This document shows, in pieces, positions 34,299 through 43,157 of a stretch of 64,000 nt of DNA. The notes below the pieces were generated by a model. That model saw nothing but the letters and a program-made list of their open reading frames with translations. It ran no database searches and was not told the DNA's origin. Location: NCBI GenBank assembly GCA_965232015.1, contig OZ246946.1, forward strand, positions 3,286,001-3,350,000, written 5' to 3'. The translations under genes were made by a program, and so were the position numbers. The first letter of the stretch is position 1; every line of letters begins with the position of its first letter. The stretch comes from JAJEAO01 sp963667635. Its GTDB lineage: Bacteria > Acidobacteriota > Vicinamibacteria > Marinacidobacterales > Marinacidobacteraceae.

Positions 34299-36020
34299 AT
34301 GGGCGCGGAGTTCCGGCGCTTCGGCCTGGGGAACCTCCTCGCCCTCGGCCTGCTCGCCGGATGGACCTTCGTCGTGGCCGCCTACGGTCCCGATCCCGGA
34401 TTCCCGGGACGGGCGCTCGGAGAGCTCGCGGCCGGACTCGGTCGGACCGCGCTGTGGTTCGTTCCGGTGGGGGTTCTCGTCCCGCTGGCGCTGCCGCGCA
34501 TGCGGGGGCTGTTCTCCACCCTCTTCGTGATCCTGATTCCTTCGGTGGTCCTGGCCGCCGCGATCACGGTGCTCGCCGTGGCCGCCCCCGATGAAGCGCC
34601 GTGGGCCCTCTTCGAATCGTTCCAGCTTCCCCCAGTGCTCGACCTCCTCGCTCCGGCGGCGGGCGCCTTCGCCGGAGTCCTCCTCGGGACCGTCCTGGCC
34701 CGGGGGTTCGGAGCCGCGCTGTTGCTGATCCCGGCGCTTCTCGGGATCGGCGCGGTTCTGCTCGCGATCGTCGCCGTCGCGCTGCTCGTCCTCACCGACC
34801 GGGTCGCGGCCGTGGAGCCGGTGGGAGTTCCCGCGCCGACCGCGGCGGACTACCACGCCGCCTTCTCCACCGACCCGGGAGGACGCGCGGGGGAGTCGCG
34901 GCTCGCGCTGTCGCCCGATGCGTTCGCGTCCGCCCTGCGGCTCGCGGTGGCGGCCGGCGGTCTGGCGCCCGGGACGCGGATCGCTTTCGCCGCCGAGGGG
35001 GACGAGCTCCGCGGCGGTTTTTCGCTCCCGTGGACGATTCCCTGGGTCGGGGAGCGGTTCGTCAACGTGGGCGCGGTCGCCCGACCCTCGTTCGAGGACG
35101 GGGCGTTCCGCGCCCGGGTGCGGTCGTTCTCGATTGGCGACCTGACGATCCCGCCGGGGATGGTGCGGCCCGCCTCCCGGATCGTGTCACGCTGGCTGCG
35201 GCAGGGGTCGCCGCTCGCCCCGGTGCTCGACGAGATGCAGCGGGCGGGAGCGGAGCTGGCGGTCGAGGAGTCGGCGCTCGTGGTGCGACGGCCCGCCTCC
35301 GCAACGCCGAGCGGCCCGGTGGGGGACTATGTCGCCCGCCTGGAGCGGGACGCTGGCCGGATTCGCGCCCGCCCGGACCGGTTGGTGGGCGCGCTCGAGA
35401 CCGTGTTCGGGCTCGCCGCCGAGCGTTCGGTGAGCGTCGCCGCGATCCCGCACAATCGGGCGGCGATCCTCGCGCTCGGGGGCGCGGCGGGCCACCCGGC
35501 GCTGCTGTCCCTCGCCGGGTTCCCCGAGGCGGCGGGCGCCGCGCGCGGCCTGTCCGAACGGATGGGGCTCACTCTGGGGGGCCGCCGGGACTGGGCGCGG
35601 CACTTCCTGCTCAGCGCCGGACTGAGCCAGATCGGCCCCGACGGCCTGTCCGAACGCGCCGGACTGATCAAGGAGCGACTCGACGCCGCGAGCGGCGGCA
35701 CCGGCTTCTCGTTCGCCGATCTCCTCATGGACGCGGCCGGGCGTCGCTTCGCCGCCGCCGCGACCGCGACCGAGCCCTCCGCGAGGGGAATCCAGGCCGC
35801 CGTTCTCGCCGGCGTCGTGGAGGACGACCTCGCACCCGGCAATACCGGCCTGCCGGAAGGTCTGTCGTCCGAGAGGCTGGAGGCGGAACTCGGCGGGTTC
35901 GACGGCGAGGCGTTCCTCGCGCTCGAAGCCGAGATCACCGGACGGCTCGATGCGCTCCCGCTCTACCGCGCCACGCCGAGCCGGGACGCCGTCCCGCCGC
36001 CCACTCTCGAGGACGGCTGA
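34299..36020 (+). CDS. membrane protein with large soluble C-terminal domain, unknown function
   Basis: 573 aa. Four or five hydrophobic helices lie in the first ~175 residues (e.g. LALGLLAGWTFVVAAY, LWFVPVGVLVPLALP, TLFVILIPSVVLAAAITVL, ALLLIPALLGIGAVLLAIVA). They are followed by a ~400-residue soluble region with LPWTIPWVGERFVNVGAVA, FSIGDLTIPPGMV and GGTGFSFADLLMDAAGRRFA. I have the impression of similarity to uncharacterised gammaproteobacterial membrane proteins with the same RHFLLSA and GFSFADL elements, but I cannot name the family. It starts 11 bases after the VPS10-like gene and is probably co-transcribed. No catalytic motif is seen. Confidence 0.7.
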   Translation: MGAEFRRFGLGNLLALGLLAGWTFVVAAYGPDPGFPGRALGELAAGLGRTALWFVPVGVLVPLALPRMRGLFSTLFVILIPSVVLAAAITVLAVAAPDEAPWALFESFQLPPVLDLLAPAAGAFAGVLLGTVLARGFGAALLLIPALLGIGAVLLAIVAVALLVLTDRVAAVEPVGVPAPTAADYHAAFSTDPGGRAGESRLALSPDAFASALRLAVAAGGLAPGTRIAFAAEGDELRGGFSLPWTIPWVGERFVNVGAVARPSFEDGAFRARVRSFSIGDLTIPPGMVRPASRIVSRWLRQGSPLAPVLDEMQRAGAELAVEESALVVRRPASATPSGPVGDYVARLERDAGRIRARPDRLVGALETVFGLAAERSVSVAAIPHNRAAILALGGAAGHPALLSLAGFPEAAGAARGLSERMGLTLGGRRDWARHFLLSAGLSQIGPDGLSERAGLIKERLDAASGGTGFSFADLLMDAAGRRFAAAATATEPSARGIQAAVLAGVVEDDLAPGNTGLPEGLSSERLEAELGGFDGEAFLALEAEITGRLDALPLYRATPSRDAVPPPTLEDG

Positions 36021-36117
36021 GCGGGCCGCGCCGTTCGGCGCCCCCGGGAGGCATACTTCGGCTCGCTGGGCGCGCCCGCTCCGAGCTGGCGATGCCGGAG
36101 TGCGCCAGGGAGGGATC

Positions 36118-38544
36118 ATGCCGAACCTAAGCGGACGACCGAGAACTCCGGATCCCGGGTCCGGACGACATGGCCCGGAACACCTCGTCCGCGGCCTCGT
36201 CGCGCTGGGGGCAGCGGTCGTGCTGGCGGGATCGGCCTGCACCGCGCGTTCGGGGGCCACGAGTCCCACGCCTCGAGCCACCCCGCCGACCCCGGCTCCG
36301 ACGCCCCCGCCCGAGCCCGAGCCGCCTCCGCCGCCGCGGGAGGTCGAGCCGCCTCCCGCCGATGTCTGCATCCCGACCCGCGACGGGTCCTGCCTGCCCG
36401 GTCCGGAGTTCCACGCGCAGGCCGAGGCGCTCGCCACCGACCACCTCGCCGACCCCGCCTTCGGCGCCCAGTGGGGACTCGAGTCCATCAACGCCCACCG
36501 CGCCTACGCGCACGTGGATCTCCTCGAGGGCGAGGGCGTCGCCCCGGGTGAAGGCGTCACGCTCGGCTTCATTGACACCGGGATCGATCACGACCACCCG
36601 TCACTGGCCGGCAAGTGGATCCACGAGGTGCTCCTCCCCGGAGCGGAGGACGAGACCGGAGAGGACTACTCGCACGGCACGATGGTGGCCGGCGTCGCGG
36701 CCGGCGTCCCGACGGGCAACAGCGGCTTCTCGCACGGGGTCGCGTGGGGCGCCGACATCGCCATGTGGGCCATCCCGCTCGGCTCGGGCGACGGGATCTA
36801 CGACCCGCTTCCGGTGGACATCCTGGGCCTTGTGGACGGAGAGGACGCGGACCAGTTCCAGGCCGTCTTCGACTGGCGTGACGGAGAGCGGCGAGTGGAC
36901 ATCCTGAATCTCAGCTTCGGCTACCAGGGCATCATCGAGACCTACTCGGAGGAGGATCTCCGCACCTACTACTCGCAGACGCTCGAAGTGCTCGCCCAGG
37001 AGGGCGTCGCCGACCCGGTGCTCCTCGTCTGGGCGGCAGGCAACTCGAACGGCGACCGGTGCGGCTTCGGCACCGAGGGCTGCGAGGACGGGCGCTTCCA
37101 GGCGACTTCGGTGAGCCTCCTGCCCGGGCTCATGACCCGCATCGAGGAACTCCAGCCCCACTCGGTCGCGGTCGTCGCGCTCGGTCCGGATGGGGGCGCG
37201 ATCGCCGAGTTCTCGAACCGCTGCGGCGTCGCCGCAGCGTTCTGCATCGCCGCGCCCGGTGAAGAGATCCGGGTCGCCTACTTCGGTCCAGACGAAGAGG
37301 ATGTCGTCGTGAGGGGCGCCGTGGACGCCAACGGCACCTCGTTCGCCGCCCCGATGGTGAGCGGCGGGCTCGCGGTGATGAAGCAACTCTTCCGCGACCA
37401 GCTCTCGAATGTCGAGCTGCTGGACCGGCTGTTCCGAACCGCCGACGACACCGGCATCTACGCCGACCGCGAGATCTACGGCCGCGGCCGGATGGACCTC
37501 GGCGCCGCCACCTCGCCGGTCGGTGTTCTCGACGTTCCCATCGGCGCGCACGGCGCCATGGTTGCGGCCTCGCTCGACTCCACGCAGCTCCGCATGGGGT
37601 CGGCGTTCGGTTCCGGGATCGGGGAGGCGCTCGCCGGGCGCGAGCTCATGGCGCTCGACGACTTCGGTGCCCCGTTCTGGTACAGCCTCGGGAGCTTCGC
37701 GGTCTCCACCGATGGTCCCTCGCTCGCCCGGCGGCTCCGCACCTTCCTCCGGCCATCGCCGGGCGAAGACGGCGCGGGCGGTTGGACGCTCGCTTCGGCG
37801 ACCGGTTCCTCCCGCATCGAGGGCGCGGCGCGGGGCCCCGGGTTCGGAGGCGCGACCGGCCACCTGTCGCTCGCCGAAGGAGCGCTCCTGCTCCCGGCCG
37901 GTTCCGGGGACGGCTTCACCGCCGCCGCGTTCACCACCGGGCTCTCGCGTCCACAGCATCCGGCCGCCGGCGGGTCGCTGCGTTGGGCGCCGGGACGTCT
38001 CCCGGTAGGGCTCAGCGCCGGATGGATCCGGGAGCCGGAATCGCTCCTCGGCAGCGTCGGCCAGGGCGCCTTCGGGCAGCTCGCGGCCAGCACCGCATTC
38101 GGCGGGCTCGACGGCGGCGTGACGGTCGGCCGCTGGAGCCTCGGCGCCCGGGGCGAGGTCGGCGTCGTGCGGCCGGAGGCGTGGGGCGGCGTCCTCCAGG
38201 ACCTGTCGCTCCTCACGACCAGCACCTTCGAGCTCCACGCCGATGCGGCGTTCGGGGACGGCGGCGGCCTTCGTTTCTCGCTGTCGCAGCCGCTCCGGGT
38301 GGACCGGGGGCGGGCGTCGCTCCTCGTGCCGTCCGAGCGAACCCGTGACGGGGCGATCCGGCATCAGGCGATTGCGGCCGATCTCGCGCCGAACGGCCGC
38401 CAGCTCGACGCGGCGGCGGCCTGGCGCCGCCCGCTGGGGCTCGGCGAACTGCGGATCGGGGCGGTCTGGACCCGCTGGCCCGGGCATCAGGACCTGCCGG
38501 GCCACGGCCTGACCCTCCTCTCCGGGTGGCGCTGGACGTTCTGA
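36118..38544 (+). CDS. secreted subtilisin-like protease with autotransporter-like barrel
   Basis: 808 aa from ATG 36118, with AGGGAGG just upstream. The N-terminus is basic, then a hydrophobic segment ends ALGAAVVLAGSAC, possibly a lipoprotein signal although the lipobox is weak. A Pro-rich linker follows, then the S8 catalytic domain: D153 (FIDTGID), H186 (YSHGTMVAG), N in VWAAGNSNG and S408 (NGTSFAAPMVSGG). The last ~250 residues are rich in Gly-separated strands (SLGSFAVST, FSLSQPLRVDRG) and end in LLSGWRWTF, an aromatic terminus like an outer-membrane barrel; this resembles subtilase autotransporters such as SphB1/AspA. Likely cell-surface protease. It overlaps the next gene's longest frame but not its preferred start. 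Confidence 0.82.
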   Translation: MPNLSGRPRTPDPGSGRHGPEHLVRGLVALGAAVVLAGSACTARSGATSPTPRATPPTPAPTPPPEPEPPPPPREVEPPPADVCIPTRDGSCLPGPEFHAQAEALATDHLADPAFGAQWGLESINAHRAYAHVDLLEGEGVAPGEGVTLGFIDTGIDHDHPSLAGKWIHEVLLPGAEDETGEDYSHGTMVAGVAAGVPTGNSGFSHGVAWGADIAMWAIPLGSGDGIYDPLPVDILGLVDGEDADQFQAVFDWRDGERRVDILNLSFGYQGIIETYSEEDLRTYYSQTLEVLAQEGVADPVLLVWAAGNSNGDRCGFGTEGCEDGRFQATSVSLLPGLMTRIEELQPHSVAVVALGPDGGAIAEFSNRCGVAAAFCIAAPGEEIRVAYFGPDEEDVVVRGAVDANGTSFAAPMVSGGLAVMKQLFRDQLSNVELLDRLFRTADDTGIYADREIYGRGRMDLGAATSPVGVLDVPIGAHGAMVAASLDSTQLRMGSAFGSGIGEALAGRELMALDDFGAPFWYSLGSFAVSTDGPSLARRLRTFLRPSPGEDGAGGWTLASATGSSRIEGAARGPGFGGATGHLSLAEGALLLPAGSGDGFTAAAFTTGLSRPQHPAAGGSLRWAPGRLPVGLSAGWIREPESLLGSVGQGAFGQLAASTAFGGLDGGVTVGRWSLGARGEVGVVRPEAWGGVLQDLSLLTTSTFELHADAAFGDGGGLRFSLSQPLRVDRGRASLLVPSERTRDGAIRHQAIAADLAPNGRQLDAAAAWRRPLGLGELRIGAVWTRWPGHQDLPGHGLTLLSGWRWTF

Positions 38545-38570
38545 CCCGCGCGGCGCGCGAGGATTCCGGC

Positions 38571-39857
38571 GTGCGCGCCGCCGCCTCCCGGGCAGGGTCT
38601 CGTTCGCTGCGCGTTCCGGCGTGGCGGATCGCGGCCCTGATCGTCGGCGGGATCGCCGTCGGCCCGACGGTCGAGCCCGCCGCCGCCACCGACCGCGCCG
38701 CTGAACTCGCCGAAGCGGAAGGGGTCGGAGCGCAGTGGCTGTTCGACTACGACTACGACCGTGCCGCCGCGCACTACGCCGGGGTCCGTGACGCCTATCC
38801 GAACCACCCGACCGGCCCGTACCACCTCGCGACCGTTCTCTGGACCCGAGTCGCCCAGCGCGGCAACGGGATGCGGGGCTCCAGTCTCCGCAACGACCGC
38901 TACTTCTCGCAGACCCAGCGCGCCGACGCCACCCGCGAGGAAGGGGAAGCCTTCGCGGCGCACATCGCCGAGGCCTACCGCCGGGCCGATCGCATGCTCG
39001 CGACGCATCCGGAGGATCCGGAGGGGCTCTACTACCGGGGCGCGGCCGAGGCGCTCGAGTCGGGCTGGGCCATCGTGGTGGATCGGGCCTGGTTCCGCGC
39101 CGCCCGCACCATCCGCCGTGCGACCGGGAGGCTTCGCCAGATCCAGCAGATCGCCCCGGAACTTCGCGACGCGTGGGCCGTCCCCGGCGCCTACGAGTAC
39201 GGCATCGCCACGCTGCCGCGTCCGCTCCGGATGCTCGCCTTCCTCTTCGGCGCCCGCGGGAACCGGGAGCGGGGACTCGAGGGGGTCCGGATCACCGCGG
39301 AAGAGGGTCGCCGGGCGAAGTGGGGGGCGCTGTGGACGTGGGCGCTCCTGATGCAGCGCGAGGGACGGGAGACGGAGGCGCTCGATGCAGTGCGCCGGCT
39401 CCGGCGCCAGTTCCCGCGGAACCCGGACTTCGCGCTCGAGGAGATCGGCGTACTGACGGCTCTCGACGAAACCGTGGAGGCGGAGCGGCAGGCCGACGCC
39501 TTCCTCGAGCGGCGCGACGCCGGCTTCGGGAACTACCACCTCGCCGCGTCGGGCCTGATCGAGCTGCGGCTCGGAGAGATCCTGCTGTTCGAGGAGCGCT
39601 GGGACGAGGCCGTCGCCGCGCTCAGCAGCGGCCTGGCGGCGGGGCCGGACGAGGTGACCGAGGCCACGCTCCTCTTCCGCCGCGGGAACGCCAGGGACGG
39701 CGCAGGACGGCGGGGGCAGGCCGCCACCGACTATTCGCGGGTCATGCGCTCCGGCGCCGACCCCCTCCTCGCCGAGTGGGCCGAGCAGCTCCGGCGCGAC
39801 CCGTGGCCGGAGGGAGCGCCCGCCGGCTCCCGTCCCGAACCTCGCCACCGCGAGTAG
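38571..39857 (+). CDS. TPR-type secreted or membrane protein
   Basis: 428 aa from GTG 38571, chosen for GAGGA 8-12 bases upstream; a GTG at 38526 would overlap the protease gene. Early residues include a hydrophobic stretch (WRIAALIVGGIAVGPTV) that is a signal peptide or anchor. The rest is helical, with repeats having TPR spacing (e.g. AAHYAGVRDAYPNHPTGPYH, EAYRRADRMLATHPEDPEGL, SSGLAAGPDEVTEATLLFRR). TPR proteins of this sort are scaffolds; no partner is evident beyond the adjacent protease. Confidence 0.7.
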   Translation: MRAAASRAGSRSLRVPAWRIAALIVGGIAVGPTVEPAAATDRAAELAEAEGVGAQWLFDYDYDRAAAHYAGVRDAYPNHPTGPYHLATVLWTRVAQRGNGMRGSSLRNDRYFSQTQRADATREEGEAFAAHIAEAYRRADRMLATHPEDPEGLYYRGAAEALESGWAIVVDRAWFRAARTIRRATGRLRQIQQIAPELRDAWAVPGAYEYGIATLPRPLRMLAFLFGARGNRERGLEGVRITAEEGRRAKWGALWTWALLMQREGRETEALDAVRRLRRQFPRNPDFALEEIGVLTALDETVEAERQADAFLERRDAGFGNYHLAASGLIELRLGEILLFEERWDEAVAALSSGLAAGPDEVTEATLLFRRGNARDGAGRRGQAATDYSRVMRSGADPLLAEWAEQLRRDPWPEGAPAGSRPEPRHRE

Positions 39858-40351
39858 TGGCTACTCGACGTTAGTTCTCGTACCGTCGCCACGCCACGAG
39901 CGCCACATCCACCGCGCCGCCTGAGCTGCTCGAGCGGAGTTCGGGCGGCTCAGGCACGGCGCGCATGAAGTGGACGCAGCGCTTCTGTTTGTGACTCATG
40001 GGAGGAGCTCTACGAGAGGGACGACCAGGACGCAGGATCATCAACTTCTTGAGCGCGTACTCCCACGGGCGTGGCACACCTGATCCGGAGCGTGATATCA
40101 CTGGTCTCCTGGAGGCGCCGGCGGTGATGAAAGACCTGCTTGACCTTGATCAAGTCGGAAGATCCAAATCACTATGCGAGGATGGCGGATGCGGTAGGCG
40201 AGAAACATGAGTGAGTGTCGGCGGGGCGAACCCTCCTGCCTGGAGTGTGGAACCGACGGGACGGCTGGGGAGGCTGTGGCGTTGTGGCGAGAGGAGGGGG
40301 CGGCAGCAGCGGAGGCGTGGGCCCTTGATCGTTGATGGCCTCGCGGGGAGC
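39858..40351. other. 494-base intergenic region, no convincing gene
   Basis: Convergent space between the TPR gene and a DUF4143 ATPase. Small frames of about 70 codons exist on both strands (e.g. 39871-40101 minus, 39998-40210 plus), but none has a domain, start signal or composition I would trust. The stretch 40085-40210 is AT-richer than its surroundings and contains the palindrome CTTGATCAAG, suggesting foreign or decayed DNA. Confidence 0.5.
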
Positions 40352-41731
40352 TCAGCGTGGGAGGGAGGCGAGGATGGCGGGGAGCCGCTCCACCAGGTAA
40401 AGCGGCAGCGAGAGGAGCCGGTAGCTGACTTCCGAGCGGCGGCCGTTTTCGCGCACGACGGTCCCGACCTCCTGGACCGAGGGCGGCGCCGCGTCGAACC
40501 GGACCGCGACCGGCGCTCTCTTCCGAGCCATGAACTGGTGGAGCGACTTCAGGCTGCCGCTCGCTCCGGCCTTGACTTCCACCGGAACGATGCGTCCGCC
40601 GAGAGCCACCACGAAGTCCACTTCGGCGTTCGCCGAGCGCCGCTCGCGGAGCCAGTAGGTCAGCTCCCGATTCGCCGCGCCGGCAAGGAGCTCCTGCAGG
40701 TGCTGCCCGATGAACTGCTCGGCCATCGCGCCCTCGTTGACCAGCCGGATCGAATCGAGCGCCCCGATGGACCTCCAGTCGAGGCCGCAGACCGCGTTCA
40801 TCAACCCCACATCGAGGAACAGGAGCTTGTACACCTTCGCGTCGGCCTCGGCCTGGAGCGGCAGCCCGCCACAGGCGCTGTGGGTGACTCGCAGCAGCAC
40901 TCGCGCCAGGCACAGCCGCGCGATGTCTTCCCGGATCGTCGCCGCCCGCACATCGCGAGCGAAGTGCACGTACTTGACTTTCCTGCCGGTGTAGCGGGCG
41001 GCGAGATTGAAGACCTGGACGATCCGCGCGAGGCTGCGCGAGCCGACGTAGCGCGGGAGGTCCTCCCGATAGGTTTCGATGATGGAGTGATGGACCTCGC
41101 TGGCCTCCCGCAGCCGACCCGACCTCGCGAAGGCCGCCACCGCTTCGGGCATGCCGCCGATGAACAGGTAGGTGCGAAGCCGTTCGAGGAGGCGGTTGTG
41201 GAGCGCCGGATCCAGTCCGCGACCGATCTCGAACGTGGAGATCAGCTCGGCCAGCCGCTCTTCGCCGGCGCCCCGCAGGAACTCGGTGAAGGTCATGGGT
41301 CCCATATGGAGATACGCCACCCGGCCCACGGGCATCCCCAGCCGATGCTCGGCGAGGGCGAAGTCCAGCAGGGAGCCTGCCGCCAGCACGGGGAGATCGC
41401 CGCGGTCTTCCCGCAGATAGCGGAGGGCTGGCAGGGCCTCCGGCACCGCCTGGATCTCGTCGAGGAACAGAAGCGAGCGCCGGCCGATCGGCCGGACGCC
41501 GGGCAAGGCTTCAAGGGTCCGGAGGAGGTGGGCTGGATCGTTCCGGGCGAAGGCGGGGCCGAGGTCGGGGTGCCGTTCGAGGTTGATCTCCGTCAGGGGC
41601 CGTTCCCACCGCTCGGCGAAGAGCCGCACCAGCGTGGACTTCCCGACCTGCCGGGCGCCTCTCAGGATGAGGGGCTTCCGGTCGGGGCGGTCCAGCCACG
41701 ACCGAAGGGGGGTGAAGTGACGACGGAACAA
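40352..41731 (-). CDS. AAA_14 / DUF4143 ATPase, copy 3
   Basis: 459 aa from TTG 41731 (MFRRHFTPLRSWLDRPDRK), which has AGAGG 5 bases upstream; the open frame continues upstream but has no ATG or GTG nearby and would run through the promoter. Walker A GARQVGKSTL (about 27), Walker B SLLFLDEIQAVPEAL, sensor LAAGSLLDFAL, then a DUF4143 domain with KVYKLLFLDVGLMNAV and a nuclease-like ANAEVDFVVALGGRIVPVEV. It is the largest of three such genes in the window. The gap upstream carries nested palindromes over its probable promoter. Function unknown. Confidence 0.87.
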   Translation of the reverse strand: MFRRHFTPLRSWLDRPDRKPLILRGARQVGKSTLVRLFAERWERPLTEINLERHPDLGPAFARNDPAHLLRTLEALPGVRPIGRRSLLFLDEIQAVPEALPALRYLREDRGDLPVLAAGSLLDFALAEHRLGMPVGRVAYLHMGPMTFTEFLRGAGEERLAELISTFEIGRGLDPALHNRLLERLRTYLFIGGMPEAVAAFARSGRLREASEVHHSIIETYREDLPRYVGSRSLARIVQVFNLAARYTGRKVKYVHFARDVRAATIREDIARLCLARVLLRVTHSACGGLPLQAEADAKVYKLLFLDVGLMNAVCGLDWRSIGALDSIRLVNEGAMAEQFIGQHLQELLAGAANRELTYWLRERRSANAEVDFVVALGGRIVPVEVKAGASGSLKSLHQFMARKRAPVAVRFDAAPPSVQEVGTVVRENGRRSEVSYRLLSLPLYLVERLPAILASLPR

Positions 41732-41771
41732 TGAGACCTCTGGAGGGTGTCGCGGGGAGGCGTGGCGCCTG

Positions 41772-41827
41772 GTGTTCGGAACACACCTCTGTTTCAGCGA
41801 CGAGTATGATAAAACAGAGATCTGTTT
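41772..41827 (-). promoter_or_regulatory. palindromic promoter/operator of DUF4143 ATPase copy 3
   Basis: Contains GTGTTC-G-GAACAC (41772-41784), then CTCTGTTTC (41787-41795), AAAACAGAG (41811-41819) and TCTGTTT (41821-41827). The last two make AAACAGA-GA-TCTGTTT, a perfect 7-base-arm palindrome, and the first pairs with AAAACAGAG at longer range. A -10-like TATCAT lies between on the minus strand. Three half-sites suggest cooperative repressor binding. Confidence 0.5.
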
Positions 41828-41868
41828 CGCCACTTCATCCGACGCGCCCGACTCTGTTGGCTGCACAT

Positions 41869-41898
41869 GGAGCGTCCGACTCCGCCGGTTCTCCCGGT
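41869..41898. repeat. dispersed 30-base repeat, copy 2
   Basis: It matches 16944-16973 at 28 of 30 positions in the same orientation. Intergenic, beside an accessory ATPase gene as in copy 1's neighbourhood. Confidence 0.7.
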
Positions 41899-42048
41899 AG
41901 GGGCCCGGCACGGGTCGTCCCCTGCCGGCGCTGGGGCGCGATTCGTCGCGACCTTCCCGGGAGAAGGGTCGAGAGCTGCGCTCTGGGCGAGAGCGCTCCA
42001 TGAAAGGGTGCCGGCATCTGGCTGCGTGCGGCACAATCCTCATGCCCC

Positions 42049-43149
42049 ATGACGAAGCGTGCGACCTCCCTGCGCGAGAGCTGGGAGAGCGAGGTGCAGG
42101 CGGCCTGGCTCTACCGCGTCCTCGCCGGAATCGAGTCCGGTGCGAACCGGAAGCTGTTCGAGGCGCTCGCCGAGGATGCCCTGGAACAGGGTCAGGCGTG
42201 GGTGCGCGAGATCGAGAAGGCGGGCGACGCCGCTCCGGGCCCTTATCGCGCGACATTCCGGGTGCGGCTGGTGGGGTTCCTCCTGCGGCGCTTCGGGCCC
42301 CGATCGCTCCTCCCCGCCCTCGCTGCGCTCAAGGTCCGCGGCCTCTCCATCTACCGCTCCGGGCCGTCGAGCCTCGATGTCCTGAGCGAGCCGGAGGCGG
42401 GAACGGACGCGGAGCCGAAGGATCGTCACCTCCTCGACGAGGAGCGGCGTCACTTCTACGCTCGCGGCACCGTCGCCCTCCACGCCGCCGTTTTCGGCGT
42501 GAACGACGGCCTCGTGTCGAACACCGCGCTCGTCCTCGCCGTCGGGGGACTCGGCGGCGACCCGCGGACAGCGCTCCTGGTGGGCGGCGCCGGGATGCTC
42601 GCCGGAGCAGTCTCGATGGGCGCCGGCGAGTACCTGGGAACGCGGTCCCGGATCGAGCTCTTCGAACGGCAGATCGCGCTCGAGGAGGAAGAGCTGCGGC
42701 TCTATCCGGAAGAAGAGGCCGAGGAGCTGGCGCTCATCTTCGAGGCTCGCGGCCTGCCCCCGGACCAGGCGAACGAGCTGGGTCATCGCCTCATCGGCAA
42801 TCCGGCGCGGGCGCTCGACGTGCTCTCCCGCGAGGAACTCGGCCTGAACCCCGACGACCTCGGCTCCCCGTGGACATCCGGCGCGGCGTCGTTCCTCAGC
42901 TTCGGAGCCGGGTCCGCGATCCCGCTCCTGCCGCTGCTCCTGCTGTCCGCTGGTCCCGTCTTTCTCGGCGCCGCGCTGGTCTCGGCGGGGGCGCTGTTCG
43001 CCGCCGGCGCCGCGACCAGCCTGTTCACCGGGAGGAAGGCGTGGAAGAGCGGTCTGCGGCTGGCGGCGGTCGGCGCCGCGCTGGGAGCGGGCCTGTTCGT
43101 GATCGCGCGGCTGGTCTCGTCCGCGGTCGCGCCCGGCGGATGGTCCTGA
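42049..43149 (+). CDS. rubrerythrin-like / VIT1-family iron-manganese transporter
   Basis: 366 aa. The N-terminal ~110 residues form a ferritin/rubrerythrin-like four-helix part (WESEVQAAWLYRVLAGIESG with conserved Glu). Then a VIT1/CCC1 domain: AVFGVNDGLVSNTALVLAVG, AGAVSMGAGEYLGTRSRIEL, an acidic membrane-proximal helix ALEEEELRLYPEEEAEELAL, and three closing helices. It exports Fe2+ or Mn2+ from the cytoplasm and probably protects from iron stress; the rubrerythrin-like part may deliver or sense metal. ATG 42049. It is followed 8 bases later by a lipoprotein gene. Confidence 0.88.
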   Translation: MTKRATSLRESWESEVQAAWLYRVLAGIESGANRKLFEALAEDALEQGQAWVREIEKAGDAAPGPYRATFRVRLVGFLLRRFGPRSLLPALAALKVRGLSIYRSGPSSLDVLSEPEAGTDAEPKDRHLLDEERRHFYARGTVALHAAVFGVNDGLVSNTALVLAVGGLGGDPRTALLVGGAGMLAGAVSMGAGEYLGTRSRIELFERQIALEEEELRLYPEEEAEELALIFEARGLPPDQANELGHRLIGNPARALDVLSREELGLNPDDLGSPWTSGAASFLSFGAGSAIPLLPLLLLSAGPVFLGAALVSAGALFAAGAATSLFTGRKAWKSGLRLAAVGAALGAGLFVIARLVSSAVAPGGWS

Positions 43150-43157
43150 GTGGGGCG

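Larger units (their letters stand above)
41732..42048. other. divergent intergenic region between DUF4143 ATPase copy 3 and VIT-family gene
   Basis: About 317 bases. The left half is AT-rich and palindromic (see next entries) and probably holds the ATPase promoter. The right half carries the dispersed 30-base repeat at 41869. I see no gene here. Confidence 0.55.

Noticed and set aside
39871..40210. two ~70-codon frames in the 40-kb gap
   Set aside because: No family, start signal or conserved context; the region looks non-coding or decayed.
42000..43157. long plus-frame extension before the lipoprotein gene
   Set aside because: It overlaps the VIT-family gene in another frame; the ATG at 43158 gives a proper lipoprotein signal.
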